A DNA stretch of 6,049 bases, taken from contig JAIOQL010000580.1 in the NCBI GenBank assembly GCA_021413405.1, forward strand, positions 1 to 6,049, in the 5' to 3' direction. Each line of letters opens with the position of its first letter. Position 1 is the first letter of the stretch. This DNA is from Leptospira sp. Lineage in GTDB: Bacteria; Spirochaetota; Leptospiria; Leptospirales; Leptospiraceae. The notes below the pieces were generated by a model. It was not told the DNA's origin. It did not search any database and saw only the letters and a program-made list of their open reading frames with translations. A program made the translations under genes and the position numbers. Below, one piece after another: positions 5,615 through 6,049 of this stretch.

Positions 5615-6049
5615 ATGAAAGAAAAAGAACAAAAAAAAGAAAGCCTCTATTCCAGCACCGTAATATTACCTAAAACAAATTTCCCGATGAAGGCCGACCT
5701 TTCCAAAAGAGAGCCGGATCTGATAAAAAAATGGAAGGATGAAAAAACTTTCACGAGAATGCGTGAATCGAGAAACAGTGCAAAAAAATTTGTGCTTCAC
5801 GATGGTCCTCCCTATGCAAACGGAAATTTTCATGTTGGCCACGCACTGAATAAAACATTAAAAGACATCATTGTAAAATCAAAGCATCTGGCCGGATTTT
5901 ATTCTGACATTATCCCTGGTTGGGACTGTCACGGTCTTCCAATCGAAGTCCAGGTTTTGAAAAATTTGGGCAAAGAAGCCTCCGGAACATCTCCTTCTGA
6001 TCTCAGAAAAAAATGCAGGGAATATGCAGCGGAATTCGTAGAAAAACAG
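5615..6049 (+). CDS. ileS: Isoleucyl-tRNA synthetase, N-terminal part (runs off the window)
   Basis: The open frame of 145 codons continues past the right edge; the full class I enzyme is usually over 900 residues. It charges tRNA-Ile with isoleucine in the cytosol. The region seen is the start of the Rossmann catalytic domain: LPKTNFPMKADLSKREP (18-34), the ATP-site segment DGPPYANG (63-70), the class I HIGH signature as HVGH (73-76), and PGWDCHGLPIE (101-111), which is diagnostic for IleS over ValRS/LeuRS. The charged leader MKEKEQKKES precedes the conserved part. The upstream ATG at 5604 stops after four codons, so 5615 is the start. The ribosome site is poor; AAAAGATGG lies nearby but is weak. 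The editing and anticodon domains and the KMSKS motif lie outside the window. Confidence 0.97.
   Translation, partial: MKEKEQKKESLYSSTVILPKTNFPMKADLSKREPDLIKKWKDEKTFTRMRESRNSAKKFVLHDGPPYANGNFHVGHALNKTLKDIIVKSKHLAGFYSDIIPGWDCHGLPIEVQVLKNLGKEASGTSPSDLRKKCREYAAEFVEKQ

Overview
The window is a gene-dense bacterial segment of moderate GC, with every convincing gene on the + strand. The start of an isoleucyl-tRNA synthetase at the right edge and the style of the small hypothetical proteins suggest a Leptospira-like spirochaete. That is an impression from memory of the proteins, not a demonstrated placement.

Layout. Positions 1-54 probably hold the last codons of an upstream gene, followed by a short GC-rich element (57-93). 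A tightly coupled pair follows: a gamma-class carbonic anhydrase-like hexapeptide-repeat protein (164-691), and a protein (691-1749) whose motif order matches the archaeal type (type II) of glyceraldehyde-3-phosphate dehydrogenase. The 284-bp gap after them (1750-2033) holds an AT-rich hairpin and then a GC-rich, highly structured leader directly before cysK, the cysteine synthase gene (2034-2948). After cysK come two hairpins, the second being terminator-like, and then a GC-rich element with three alternating complementary arms (3073-3110). A small basic protein with a Myb/GcrA-like helix-turn-helix follows (3155-3505, TTG start).

Positions 3545-4586 encode a cystathionine gamma-synthase/lyase-type PLP enzyme that has lost roughly 35-40 codons right after its PLP lysine. 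The loss shifts the reading frame, so the locus is scored as a pseudogene (or an assembly deletion). Its end overlaps a TIM-barrel amidohydrolase (4579-5394). A 220-bp gap leads to the N-terminal 145 codons of ileS (5615 to the window end).

How the parts fit. CysK makes cysteine from O-acetylserine and sulfide. The broken PLP enzyme belongs to the family that moves sulfur between cysteine and homocysteine, so the middle of the window is a sulfur amino acid region with one step apparently damaged. The other genes have no clear shared pathway. The items most worth attention are the structured cysK leader with two crossing outer helices, the archaeal-type GAPDH homologue in a bacterial setting, and the internal deletion in the PLP enzyme. 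No CRISPR array, tRNA, rRNA, insertion sequence or defence system was seen.
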